A stretch of 64,000 bases of DNA from Shewanella sediminis HAW-EB3 (GTDB lineage: Bacteria > Pseudomonadota > Gammaproteobacteria > Enterobacterales > Shewanellaceae), in assembly GCF_000018025.1 (NCBI RefSeq), contig NC_009831.1, positions 868,001-932,000 on the forward strand. Direction: 5' to 3'. The translations under genes and the position numbers were made by a program. Under the pieces are notes generated by a model. That model made no database searches, had not been told where the DNA came from, and was given only the letters and a program-made list of their open reading frames with translations. The stretch's first letter is position 1. Each line of letters starts with the position of its first letter. Shown piece by piece: positions 9,768 through 19,801 of the stretch.

Positions 9768-10550
9768 ATGAATATGACTAATCAACTGGCGAGTCTTGGA
9801 CGACTGACCATAGATTTTGTTGTCGGTCTCGGGCGTGCAGGTGTAATGCTGTGGGGAGCGATAGCACGTAAACCCAGAATCAAAGGCTTCCCATTATTTG
9901 TTAAGCAGTTATATGTCGTCGGTGTGCAATCGATGGTGTTGATTTTTGTTTCGGGACTCTTTATCGGCATGGTGTTAGCCCTTCAGGGCTATAACATCTT
10001 AGTTGGTTTTGGTACCGAAGAGAGTTTGGGCCCAATGGTGGCCTTGAGTCTTCTGCGAGAGTTAGGTCCAGTCGTAACGGCGCTGTTATTTGCAGGCCGG
10101 GCAGGATCGGCACTCACTGCAGAAATTGGTTTGATGAAGAGTACCGAACAGCTGTCGAGTCTGGAGATGATGGCTATCGACCCTCTGAGACAGATTATTG
10201 CACCCAGATTTTGGGCCGGAGTGGTGAGTCTGCCTCTGTTAGCTCTGATATTTACCGCCGTGGGGATCTATGGCGGACATGTGGTGGGAGTAGAATGGAA
10301 AGGGATTGACAGTGGGAGTTTCTGGTCGATTCTTCAGGCATCTGTCGAGTGGCGAGAAGACATAGTTAATTGCATCATTAAGAGTTTGGTATTTGCTGTG
10401 GTTGTGACTTGGATAGCTCTGTATCGAGGCTACCGGGTTATCCCTAACCCGGAGGGGATAAGCAAGGCAACAACGCAAACGGTTGTTCAGTCTAGTTTGG
10501 CCGTATTGGCGCTGGACTTCTTGCTTACCGCGGTGATGTTTGGTCGTTAA
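9768..10550 (+). CDS. mlaE: Phospholipid transport permease MlaE
   Basis: A 260-residue multi-span inner-membrane permease of the MlaE/YrbE family. Characteristic segments include [52 protein letters not shown] (seen in two adjoining stretches) and [10 protein letters not shown]. It partners MlaF and MlaD. It begins 64 bp after mlaF. Confidence 0.96.
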   Translation: MNMTNQLASLGRLTIDFVVGLGRAGVMLWGAIARKPRIKGFPLFVKQLYVVGVQSMVLIFVSGLFIGMVLALQGYNILVGFGTEESLGPMVALSLLRELGPVVTALLFAGRAGSALTAEIGLMKSTEQLSSLEMMAIDPLRQIIAPRFWAGVVSLPLLALIFTAVGIYGGHVVGVEWKGIDSGSFWSILQASVEWREDIVNCIIKSLVFAVVVTWIALYRGYRVIPNPEGISKATTQTVVQSSLAVLALDFLLTAVMFGR

Positions 10551-10606
10551 TGGATGAACATGAATATCATTTTTTTGATATTTAAACGTAGAGTGGAAAT
10601 GAGAGT

Positions 10607-11077
10607 ATGTTAACTCGAAAAATTGAAGTTTTAGTGGGGCTATTTCTATTGTCAGGATTTGCCGCATTTTTAGTCTTGGTATTTAATGTGGCTAATATTG
10701 AAGTAAAGACGGGAGATAGTAGCTATACCCTCTATGCTAAGTTCAGTAATATTGGCGGCTTAAAAGTTCGTTCGCCGGTTAAAGTCGGCGGTGTGGTTGT
10801 GGGGCGAGTGAGTGCGATTAAACTTGATTCGTCTGAATTAGTGCCCATTGTCGAGCTGTCGATGGATAAAGAGTTTAATCAGTTTCCTGAGACAAGTAGT
10901 TTATCTATTTTGACCTCTGGATTACTCGGTGAGCAGTTTTTAGGCCTGACTCCAGGGTTTGAGGATGAGGATATTGCCATGTTAGTCGATGGCGATCGTA
11001 TCGATGATACTCATTCCGCACTCGTGCTGGAAGATCTGATCGGTCAGTTCCTGTATAGCACCTCTTCAAAGGATTAA
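10607..11077 (+). CDS. mlaD: Phospholipid-binding MCE protein MlaD
   Basis: A 156-residue protein with one N-terminal transmembrane helix (IEVLVGLFLLSGFAAFLVLV) and a single periplasmic MCE domain (YTLYAKFSNIGGLKVRSPVKVGGVVVGRV across two stretches). MlaD forms a hexameric ring receiving lipid from MlaC. Three nucleotides separate it from mlaC. Confidence 0.96.
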   Translation: MLTRKIEVLVGLFLLSGFAAFLVLVFNVANIEVKTGDSSYTLYAKFSNIGGLKVRSPVKVGGVVVGRVSAIKLDSSELVPIVELSMDKEFNQFPETSSLSILTSGLLGEQFLGLTPGFEDEDIAMLVDGDRIDDTHSALVLEDLIGQFLYSTSSKD

Positions 11078-11080
11078 GAA

Positions 11081-11743
11081 ATGAGAATGTATAATCACAT
11101 TAATAAGTTAGTGGCTTCACTTCTACTGGTGGTTTTCAGTGCTTCGGCTCATTATGAAGACTCGGAAGTGAACACCATGGATCCCTATGATATGGTGGAA
11201 GCGGTTGCAAATAGGACTTTTGACAGATTTCATCATGATATTGACATAATTAAGACCAATCCTGACCACCTTAAGGTGATAGTCTCGGATGAGTTGATGC
11301 CTTATATCGATTATAAATATGCTTCCTATAAGGTCATGGGGACTTATTTAAAGAAGACAACCAAAGATCAGAGGGAACGCTTCGTTACCGCCTTTCAGGG
11401 CTATTTAATCTCAACCTATGCGCAAGCGTTCACCGAGTACACGGATCAAAAGGTAAAATTTGCCCCTCCGGCAGATTTTACCCATGAAAAGATGGTGAAT
11501 GTGAATGTACAGATAGTCGAGCCTGGCCGCCCTCCGATTAAACTGCAGTTCAGAGTTCGTCGTTTGAAAGATGATAGTTGGAAGGCGTTTGATCTTGTGG
11601 CTGAAGGCGTAAGCCTGCTTGCATCGAAAAGCTCAGAGATCTCGAATCTCATTCGTCAAAAGGGGATCGACACAGTGATCCTTGACCTGGAGCAACGCAC
11701 TCAGGGACATATTATTCGTGACCCTAAGGGGAAAAAGGTTTAA
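11081..11743 (+). CDS. mlaC: Periplasmic phospholipid-binding protein MlaC
   Basis: A 220-residue soluble carrier shuttling phospholipid between the MlaA-porin complex and MlaD. An N-terminal hydrophobic stretch (LVASLLLVVFSASA) serves as signal peptide, followed by the Tol_Tol_Ttg2 domain with a YDMVEAVANRTFDRF start and FVTAFQGYLISTYAQAF. ATG 11081 or the ATG two codons later are both possible starts. It abuts mlaB directly. Confidence 0.95.
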   Translation: MRMYNHINKLVASLLLVVFSASAHYEDSEVNTMDPYDMVEAVANRTFDRFHHDIDIIKTNPDHLKVIVSDELMPYIDYKYASYKVMGTYLKKTTKDQRERFVTAFQGYLISTYAQAFTEYTDQKVKFAPPADFTHEKMVNVNVQIVEPGRPPIKLQFRVRRLKDDSWKAFDLVAEGVSLLASKSSEISNLIRQKGIDTVILDLEQRTQGHIIRDPKGKKV

Positions 11744-12046
11744 GTGGCAGAATTTATTGAAGATGGTGTGGTGTGTCGAGTAAGCGGCCGCTTATCTCAA
11801 GTTGAAGTTGTGAAGCTTTGGAGTGAGAGAGATACCCTAATGAGTAAAAGCGTTCAAGTTATTGACTTGTCAGCATTGTCCTACAGTGATAGTGCCGGGG
11901 TTGCTTTTCTCTTGGAGCTGCTAAGCCTAGCAAAGAGTGAAAGTAGAAAGCTTGTGCTGAGCTCACCATCGATTCAATTATTAAAATTAATCGGTTTATA
12001 TGATTTAGAACTCTTCTTCAGTGAAGAAGCATTACAAGGTAGATAG
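11744..12046 (+). CDS. mlaB: STAS-domain protein MlaB
   Basis: A 100-residue single STAS-domain protein that binds and stabilises MlaF in the Mla complex. GTG start directly after the mlaC stop codon. The conserved STAS loop is visible as VIDLSALSYSDSAGVAFLLEL, with the Asp-Ser-Ala-Gly at the position of the anti-sigma-antagonist phosphoserine region. Confidence 0.93.
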   Translation: MAEFIEDGVVCRVSGRLSQVEVVKLWSERDTLMSKSVQVIDLSALSYSDSAGVAFLLELLSLAKSESRKLVLSSPSIQLLKLIGLYDLELFFSEEALQGR

Positions 12047-12050
12047 AACC

Positions 12051-13614
<1,564 letters not shown>

Positions 13615-13636
13615 TTAAACCGCTATATTAGATATC

Positions 13637-13669
13637 AAGCCACCGTTGAGCTCATCGGTGGCTTTTTTA
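13637..13669 (+). terminator. Rho-independent terminator after murA
   Basis: AAGCCACCG (13637-13645) pairs with CGGTGGCTT (13656-13664), followed by a T-run. It closes the mlaF-murA unit. Confidence 0.9.
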
Positions 13670-13830
13670 TTCCTGTCTATTTCGATGTTGAGTGGCTTAC
13701 ACATGAAGCCTTACTCTCTTATCCAATAATCTGAAATCAACCAGTCAAAATAATCCAGAGTCGATCACATTCTTATACTGATAGGAATGAGAGTACTATG
13801 AATGTTATCTGTTTGTGGTAAGTTCAGACT

Positions 13831-15243
13831 ATGCCGACATTTATTACTTTCAATATTTACCTATTCTACGGCCTGGTCTTTTTTTCAATAGGCTGTGTAG
13901 TCGTGTTTAGAAATTTCAAATACAGCCAACTTAAAATCGCCCCAACTCTCTGGGCGCTGGCACTATTTGGTTTCTCCCATGCTTTTCACGAATGGTCCGA
14001 GTTATACCTGCTGGAGTTTAGTGATGATATTCCCGGCAAGTTTCATCTGATGGCCGAGTGGCTCAGGCTGTTGAAGCTGTTTCTCTCATATGCTTTCTTG
14101 ATGGTGTTCGCCTGGCTGCTGTTCGGAATTGGGACCAGATGGGTCGCCAGAGTTGGACGCAGTGTCGTGATTGCGACGCTTCTGGCCTACTTAGGGACCG
14201 TTATCTACTTTTCTCATGCTATCTATCTTGCCGAAGATACGTTTCGGCAAGCTACGTTTTATACCCGGCTCTTCTTAGGGTTTGGCAGTGCCTTTTTGGC
14301 TGCAACCGGGATTGCTCTCTACGGCTATAAGCTGATGCAGGAGCAGCATAAATATGGCAGCTACTTTATCGCAACCGGTGTTGGCTTGCTCTGTTACGGG
14401 GTTATGTCGGGTTTAGTGCCTACGGATCTACACCACAGTATTCCCGTGTTTCGCACTCTGGCTGGCGCATTGATTCTGTTTGCTCTGTTTAAGGCATTAA
14501 AAGTGTTCGATATTGAGAAGGAGCTGGCAACCGAGGCGAAGCTTAAACGCGCAATCGAAGCCGATAAATATAAAGCGATTGGTCACCTGGCTATGGGGAT
14601 GGCCCATGAGATCAATAACCCCTTGGCTTCATCGACCTTAGCCCTGGATATATTTCAGCGAAAATCTCCGGAGCTAGATGAACAGCAACTCAAGTATATC
14701 GAGCGTATCAGCCTGGGTATCGAGCGAGCATCGGAGATCAGTAAAGAGTTACTCGCCTATGCGCGCCCTGCAAAGGGGAATACTTCACTCGTGCCTGTGA
14801 GTGAGGTGATTAGCGCCTCCATCCACCTCTTGTCCCATAAGCATCACAGCCATAGGATCAACATCGATTGCGAAGAAAATATCACCATAATGGGGCAGAA
14901 GGTGAAGCTGGAGGAGTTACTGATAAATTTGCTAACCAATGCCATGGATGCTTCTCAGTCCGGTAGCGAGATTGCCATTACGGCCGGTGAGTGCGACAGG
15001 TATGTGAGGTTGACCGTCGAAGACTGGGGCGCAGGTATGGATTCTGAAAGCCTCTCAAGAGCAACCGAGCTTTTTTATTCGACCAAGCCGATAGGTCAGG
15101 GAACCGGACTTGGTCTGGCTATCTGTGAGCAGATTGTGGCACTTCACCGTGGAGTGTTAAATATTGCGAGTGAGCTGGGACAGGGAACAAAAATTGAGAT
15201 GCACTTTCCTAAACCGGAATTTTTTGAAAAAGATCAGCTATAA
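13831..15243 (+). CDS. Membrane sensor histidine kinase, seven-helix N-terminal domain
   Basis: A 470-residue two-component kinase. About seven hydrophobic segments fill residues 6-222, with little periplasmic sequence, so the stimulus is probably sensed in or near the membrane. HisKA: phospho-acceptor His259 in GMAHEINNPLASS. The HATPase domain shows the N box LLINLLTNAMDAS, G1 VEDWGAGMD and G2 GQGTGLGLAICEQ. Its partner is almost certainly the response regulator 174 bp downstream. The sensor domain was not assigned to a named family by eye. Confidence 0.9.
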   Translation: MPTFITFNIYLFYGLVFFSIGCVVVFRNFKYSQLKIAPTLWALALFGFSHAFHEWSELYLLEFSDDIPGKFHLMAEWLRLLKLFLSYAFLMVFAWLLFGIGTRWVARVGRSVVIATLLAYLGTVIYFSHAIYLAEDTFRQATFYTRLFLGFGSAFLAATGIALYGYKLMQEQHKYGSYFIATGVGLLCYGVMSGLVPTDLHHSIPVFRTLAGALILFALFKALKVFDIEKELATEAKLKRAIEADKYKAIGHLAMGMAHEINNPLASSTLALDIFQRKSPELDEQQLKYIERISLGIERASEISKELLAYARPAKGNTSLVPVSEVISASIHLLSHKHHSHRINIDCEENITIMGQKVKLEELLINLLTNAMDASQSGSEIAITAGECDRYVRLTVEDWGAGMDSESLSRATELFYSTKPIGQGTGLGLAICEQIVALHRGVLNIASELGQGTKIEMHFPKPEFFEKDQL

Positions 15244-15251
15244 CTTTTGCT

Positions 15252-15291
15252 GTTTACTTTACCAAGTTTAAGATTGGCTTGGCAGGTAAAC
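15252..15291 (+). other. Long imperfect hairpin between kinase and regulator genes
   Basis: GTTTACTTTACCAAG (15252-15266) is nearly complementary to CTTGGCAGGTAAAC (15278-15291). No T-run follows, so this looks like an intercistronic structure or operator rather than a standard terminator. Confidence 0.4.
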
Positions 15292-15417
15292 TCATATTTC
15301 TACCTGTTTGGTGGTCAGAACGGTATTGGCCTAATAACTTGAGTTCAGACAGGAAGTTACCTTTGTAATTTGATATGGTTTTGTATCAGGTTTGTGTCGC
15401 TTTTTAAGGGGTGGTGG

Positions 15418-16050
15418 ATGACGCGAGTGTTAATTGCGGAGGATGATGAGGATCTTCGCACAAATATGGTTGATATTCTCGAGCTTGAAGGTTTCGATGT
15501 GATTGCCGTTCCCAGTGCTGAAGAAGCCATTTTAGCCTGTCAAACCCACTCTTTCGATATCGCTTTAATGGATCTGGTGATGTCGGGAATGACTGGTGTT
15601 GAAGCTATTTCGAATCTGAGGCAAGAAAACCCCTTTATGGCAGTGGTGATTGTCACTGCCTACGCCACTGTAGACACTGCAGTTGATGCGATGAAGAAGG
15701 GGGCTGATAGTGTACTGACTAAGCCTTTTAAGAGTGTCGATCTCGTTATGACCATACGGCGAAGTATTGCCGAAAAGCAGTTACTGAAATCCAGTTCAGA
15801 TATCGACTCAGATAGCGTCTATGCCGCATTGGCTAACCCGCTGCGACGTGAAACATTAAAGTCACTTGGTTGCCATAAAGAGTTGAAATTTATGGACCTG
15901 TGCCGTTTGGTTGGAGTAGAAGACCATACAAAGTTTAATTTTCATCTGCGTCAGCTTAAGAAAGCCGGGCTCGTTATGCAAAACGAGAGGAAGATCTATA
16001 TTTTGACAAATACAGGTCAATTTGTTTTACAACACCATAACTTATCTTGA
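15418..16050 (+). CDS. Response regulator with ArsR-like winged-helix output domain
   Basis: A 210-residue regulator. The ATG at 15418 (MTRVLIAEDDEDLRT) is chosen because the receiver starts there; the frame is open upstream to 15370. Receiver: acidic pair Asp9/Asp10, phospho-acceptor Asp52 in ALMDLVMSG, and the conserved lysine in LTKPFKS. From about residue 137 the output domain reads VYAALANPLRRETLKSLG then FNFHLRQLKKAGLV, which resembles ArsR/HTH_20 winged helices rather than OmpR, NarL or NtrC domains. It likely regulates its own module and the downstream cytochrome gene. Confidence 0.88.
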   Translation: MTRVLIAEDDEDLRTNMVDILELEGFDVIAVPSAEEAILACQTHSFDIALMDLVMSGMTGVEAISNLRQENPFMAVVIVTAYATVDTAVDAMKKGADSVLTKPFKSVDLVMTIRRSIAEKQLLKSSSDIDSDSVYAALANPLRRETLKSLGCHKELKFMDLCRLVGVEDHTKFNFHLRQLKKAGLVMQNERKIYILTNTGQFVLQHHNLS

Positions 16051-16100
16051 TTTTTATTTCCCTGCATAAACAGTCGCTTAAATAACTTCTGATAACTATA

Positions 16101-16127
16101 GTTCACAACTTTAATCCGGTTGTGAAC
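16101..16127. promoter_or_regulatory. Perfect 9-bp inverted repeat, operator candidate
   Basis: GTTCACAAC (16101-16109) and GTTGTGAAC (16119-16127) are exact inverted copies separated by 9 bp, giving an 18-bp centre spacing between half-sites. It lies between the regulator stop and the octaheme cytochrome start with no T-run after it, so an operator is more likely than a terminator. Confidence 0.5.
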
Positions 16128-16246
16128 TCCCCTCATCTATCCCTTTATGGGTATTACCTCAATACTGGATACATGTCCAAAGAGACATATTAATCGCCCT
16201 CCCTGCAATGTTGGCGATATCAAAAAAGCCAAGTGAGGATGAACTT

Positions 16247-17938
16247 ATGAATGTACAAATTCCCTTTAAAAAACTAGCACTTGCCAGCATGATAACCATG
16301 TTGGTAGCGTGTGGTAGTGATAATGATAATGACGAAATTACACTACCGGTAAATAACGCCCCCGTTGTCGTTGGTGACACAGCTACAGTAACGGTTTCTG
16401 AAGTGGTGACTATCGATGTATTGGCCAACGATACCGATGCAGATGGTGATACCCTATCAATCGTATCTGTTGACTCAGACAGCGCCGTTATCAACGCCGG
16501 AAAAATTGATTTCACAGCTGGTGCAACCGCAGGCGAAGTGAAGTTTAACTATACCATTACCGATGGTACCGATGAGGCGACAGGCGAAGTTACTGTAACG
16601 GTCGAAGCACTGCCTGAGCCTGAAGTACTGGCTTATGTCGGCTCTGCAGCTTGTGCAACGTGTCACAGCGGCAAGCACGAATCATTTGCTAAGACTGGTC
16701 ACAACTTTAAGATTATTAAAAACCCTGGAAATGATGCTCCTGTATTTCCGTATACCCCAGCAACAACCATTACTGGCGCTATCGATCTATTGGTCGATTC
16801 AACACCAAATAATGATTTAGGTGCACCAACAAGTTATGACGAAGTCTCATATACAGTCGGTGGTTACGGTTGGAAAATGCGTTGGTTAGACAAAGATGGC
16901 TACATCGTCACCGGTAAGAATGTTCAATATAACATTCGTAATGCTGAAGGTGAGTTGAATATTCCTGATAATCACCCAGGCGATGCCGATGTTATGGGCG
17001 ATTACAAGACTACCGAGTTCAATTATAAATATAGCTGTGGTAACTGTCATACAACGGGTTGGAAGCGCACTACTGATGTAGCTGGCGGGGATACTCGTAA
17101 TCCAGATCGCCAAGATGGCCTTCCAGGCATGAATGGTACCTTTGCAGAGCAAGGCGTTCAGTGTGAATCTTGTCATGGTGCGGGTAGTTTCCACGTCAAA
17201 GCACCGTCAAAAGACAATATCACTAAGGTTGCAGTTGCACGTACTACCGATGACTTCTTAGCTGAAGATATGGCTTACGGTAAGGCTGTTACTTGTGCCG
17301 AATGTCATACTCGCGATGGTGAGAAAGATTATCCAACATTTGTCAGCCATTATAACGACGCGTTCCCTAGCGGTAGTAAAGTGGGTGGACGAATCATCTC
17401 CAGCAGCAGATTATCGAAGCATCACCAAACCGGTGATGAGATGTTAGGTGTTGTTCCGGAAGACCATGGCACTTACAAAGCGGGTGATGAAATTGGTCCT
17501 AAGAGCGGCATGGCGTGTACCTCTTGTCATGATTCTCACAAATCTACCTTGAATGCAGATAGTGCCGATGGCCTACACACTGGAGCTGTTAAAGCGTGTA
17601 CAGATTGTCATAATGCTACTGAAGGTCCATTGAAAACCAAAGAGTTTGCTCAGAATACACATGCTGCAAGTTTCCATGCGGATGCTGTGTGTACCGACTG
17701 TCATATGCCTAAGCTCGCTAAGAGTGCTATTAAGACCGCGCCAAGACAAGGTGGAGCAGATGTGGTATTTGGTGATGTGAAGTCTCACTTATTCACTATC
17801 GACCTGGACCCTACAGCTAAGCAGTTTACCGAAGATGGTAAGTTTCAAATGCCTTGGGCAACCGCTGAGTTCACCTGTGGTAACTGTCACGCTGACTATA
17901 ACGAGAGAGCTGTAGCACTACCTAAGATTCATCTGTAA
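16247..17938 (+). CDS. Octaheme c-type cytochrome lipoprotein with an N-terminal Ig/cadherin-like domain
   Basis: A 563-residue lipoprotein; ATG 16247 is preceded by TGAGGA. The lipobox LVAC places the lipidated Cys at residue 22. Residues about 38-120 form a cadherin/Big-like domain (VTIDVLANDTDADGDTLSIV). Eight CXXCH haem motifs start at residues 136, 264, 306, 350, 424, 451, 482 and 544. This arrangement suggests a periplasmic or outer-membrane electron-transfer protein. It matches no cytochrome I can name; it shows no OmcA/MtrC-type decahaem layout. It follows a two-component system in the same orientation, which may control it. Redox partner and substrate are unknown. Confidence 0.88.
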   Translation: MNVQIPFKKLALASMITMLVACGSDNDNDEITLPVNNAPVVVGDTATVTVSEVVTIDVLANDTDADGDTLSIVSVDSDSAVINAGKIDFTAGATAGEVKFNYTITDGTDEATGEVTVTVEALPEPEVLAYVGSAACATCHSGKHESFAKTGHNFKIIKNPGNDAPVFPYTPATTITGAIDLLVDSTPNNDLGAPTSYDEVSYTVGGYGWKMRWLDKDGYIVTGKNVQYNIRNAEGELNIPDNHPGDADVMGDYKTTEFNYKYSCGNCHTTGWKRTTDVAGGDTRNPDRQDGLPGMNGTFAEQGVQCESCHGAGSFHVKAPSKDNITKVAVARTTDDFLAEDMAYGKAVTCAECHTRDGEKDYPTFVSHYNDAFPSGSKVGGRIISSSRLSKHHQTGDEMLGVVPEDHGTYKAGDEIGPKSGMACTSCHDSHKSTLNADSADGLHTGAVKACTDCHNATEGPLKTKEFAQNTHAASFHADAVCTDCHMPKLAKSAIKTAPRQGGADVVFGDVKSHLFTIDLDPTAKQFTEDGKFQMPWATAEFTCGNCHADYNERAVALPKIHL

Positions 17939-17983
17939 GTCACTATAATTATAAGAGTCTGTTAATTTAGTCCCTTGCCCATC

Positions 17984-18020
17984 AAGCCACTCCAATTAAT
18001 AATCGGAGTGGCTTTTTTTA
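17984..18020 (+). terminator. Rho-independent terminator after the octaheme cytochrome
   Basis: AAGCCACTCC (17984-17993) pairs with GGAGTGGCTT (18005-18014), followed by T residues to 18019. Confidence 0.9.
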
Positions 18021-18057
18021 TTCTTGCCTCCCCCCCAACCCTTTAGTAGACACATGT

Positions 18058-18144
18058 TCGTCGAGAGCCACGAGCTACGACACTCTCCATGTAGGAGCGA
18101 CTTTAGCCGCGAATGTTTAAGGGCTACGAGCTACGAGCTTCGAA
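18058..18144. repeat. Intergenic repeat block: ACGAGCTACGA copies and a REP-like palindrome
   Basis: The 342-bp gap between the cytochrome and the next small gene holds ACGAGCTACGA at 18070-18080 and again at 18126-18136, flanking GTAGGAGCGACTTTAGCCGC (18091-18110). The latter is an imperfect palindrome resembling REP elements of Pseudomonas and relatives. No transposase is nearby. Confidence 0.5.
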
Positions 18145-18280
18145 TAACAAATCACTAGCCGTTAACCATTACCTTGTATCCTTGATATGTTGTTCCCATC
18201 ATGAAACTTTATTCATTATTACTACTGCCCCAGCTGAGCTAATCTGTAGGTATCGGTGTGATTTTGAAAGGGAATTATCT

Positions 18281-18448
18281 ATGAATATATGGCTAAGGGT
18301 GAGTGTGTTAGTCGTGTTGCTTGGTGCCGCAGTGGTTTGTTATGCGGCCAGCTTCTCAGGTGGCGCAATAATTTTCATGCTGTTAGGAGTACTGTTTGAG
18401 CTCGCTTTTTGGGTTGGGTTGTTTAAAACGACTACACACAAGTCTTAG
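18281..18448 (+). CDS. Small two-helix membrane protein of unknown function
   Basis: A 55-residue product starting MNIWLRVSVLVVLLG with GGGAATT-type Shine-Dalgarno sequence upstream (GGG at 18270). Two hydrophobic segments cover about 5-25 and 29-48, ending with a short polar tail (KTTTHKS). The open frame extends upstream to 18113 but that part crosses repetitive intergenic DNA and looks non-coding. It stands alone, convergent with degS. I do not recognise the family. Confidence 0.5.
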   Translation: MNIWLRVSVLVVLLGAAVVCYAASFSGGAIIFMLLGVLFELAFWVGLFKTTTHKS

Positions 18449-18578
18449 TTGTATAATTAAGACGGTTTGAGGTTAACCTGGTTTGAGTCGCTGAGGATAC
18501 GAAGCTCTTTAAGAGGAGGGTTCGGGGAAGAGTAAAGCTGCCACTCCTGTGATGAATGGCAGCCAATATGATTAACGT

Positions 18579-19664
18579 TTATTGCTCTTCTGCAGAGAGA
18601 TTCTCACCGATAGTGACAGGGACATCGTAGTATTTACCTTTACGGATAATTGTCATTGTTATCTGCTTGCCGGGCGTTGTTTCGGCAATTCTATCCATCA
18701 GCATTTCGACTCCCGGTACGACTTCACCTTCATACTTAGTGATAACATCTCTTGGAGCGAGTTGTGCTTGCGCCGCAGGCCCCTGAGGGTCTACGCCGGT
18801 GATCATCACTCCGGTTAGATCCGGAAGGTTTAATATCTGAGCCACCATAGAGCTGATGGGTTCACCTGTAATACCTAAGGCTCCACGTATGACGCGACCA
18901 TCTTTGATCAGTTTACCCATGATGCTGTGAGCAAGCTTAATCGGGATCGCGAAATTGATGCCATGGCCTCCACCTTCTTCGCCAACCTGAAATGCCGCTG
19001 TATTGATGCCAATAAGCTGACCACTGGTATCGATCAATGCACCACCGGAATTCCCCGCATTAATTGCGGCATCGGTTTGTAGGAAATCAAGATAGCCAGA
19101 GCTCAAACCGTTACGACCCGTCGCACTGATAATACCCTGTGTGATGGTTTGGCCAAGGTTATAAGGGTTGCCAATGGCCAGGACGACATCACCAACTAAG
19201 GCCGGTACATCCAGGTTTATAGGGACGATAGGCAGATTGCCCCCCTCAATTTTAAGTACGGCAAGGTCGGTTATCGAATCTGAGCCTACGACTTCTGAGG
19301 TGAACTTGCGGCCATCTTGCAATGCGACGACGATTTCATCGGCATTTTTTATTACATGATAGTTAGTGAGAATGTAGCCTTCATTACTCATGATCACGCC
19401 AGAGCCCAAGCCTTGAAGTGAGCCTGAGTTAAGCGGCTGGTCACGGTTGACACTTAAGCTATATATATTGACGACAGCGGGAGCTGCCCGGCGGACAGCT
19501 TTAGAAAATGAAAGCTCGAAGCCATTATCACCGCGCTTCTGAATAAAAAGGCTCGATGCGTCCTTGTTAGTCAACAGTGGAGTCACAAAAAGAAAGACAG
19601 CAGCCATTATCAGGCCAAAAATAACTGCCTTGCCGACATATAATAGTGTGTCTTTGAGAGCCAT
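18579..19664 (-). CDS. degS: Inner-membrane serine protease DegS
   Basis: A 361-residue membrane-anchored HtrA protease that starts the sigma-E cascade by cleaving RseA. One N-terminal transmembrane helix (about 11-30), a trypsin-like domain with His103 (NYHVIKN), Asp133 (SITDLAVL) and Ser206 (NAGNSGGAL), and one PDZ domain (about 245-350). Single PDZ plus anchor distinguishes it from DegP/DegQ. It lies just downstream of degQ, as in E. coli. Confidence 0.95.
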   Translation of the reverse strand: MALKDTLLYVGKAVIFGLIMAAVFLFVTPLLTNKDASSLFIQKRGDNGFELSFSKAVRRAAPAVVNIYSLSVNRDQPLNSGSLQGLGSGVIMSNEGYILTNYHVIKNADEIVVALQDGRKFTSEVVGSDSITDLAVLKIEGGNLPIVPINLDVPALVGDVVLAIGNPYNLGQTITQGIISATGRNGLSSGYLDFLQTDAAINAGNSGGALIDTSGQLIGINTAAFQVGEEGGGHGINFAIPIKLAHSIMGKLIKDGRVIRGALGITGEPISSMVAQILNLPDLTGVMITGVDPQGPAAQAQLAPRDVITKYEGEVVPGVEMLMDRIAETTPGKQITMTIIRKGKYYDVPVTIGENLSAEEQ

Positions 19665-19801
19665 ATTAGGAGGATGTAGATAAAATTTGAGCTAGATTAA
19701 CATGATTAGCCCTAATTAGCATGAAGGGACTGCTCCCTTCATGTGATCTCGACTAAGACGATAGCAGGGGAGCTGGCGTGCTCCCCCTGAGTTGACATGG
19801 G

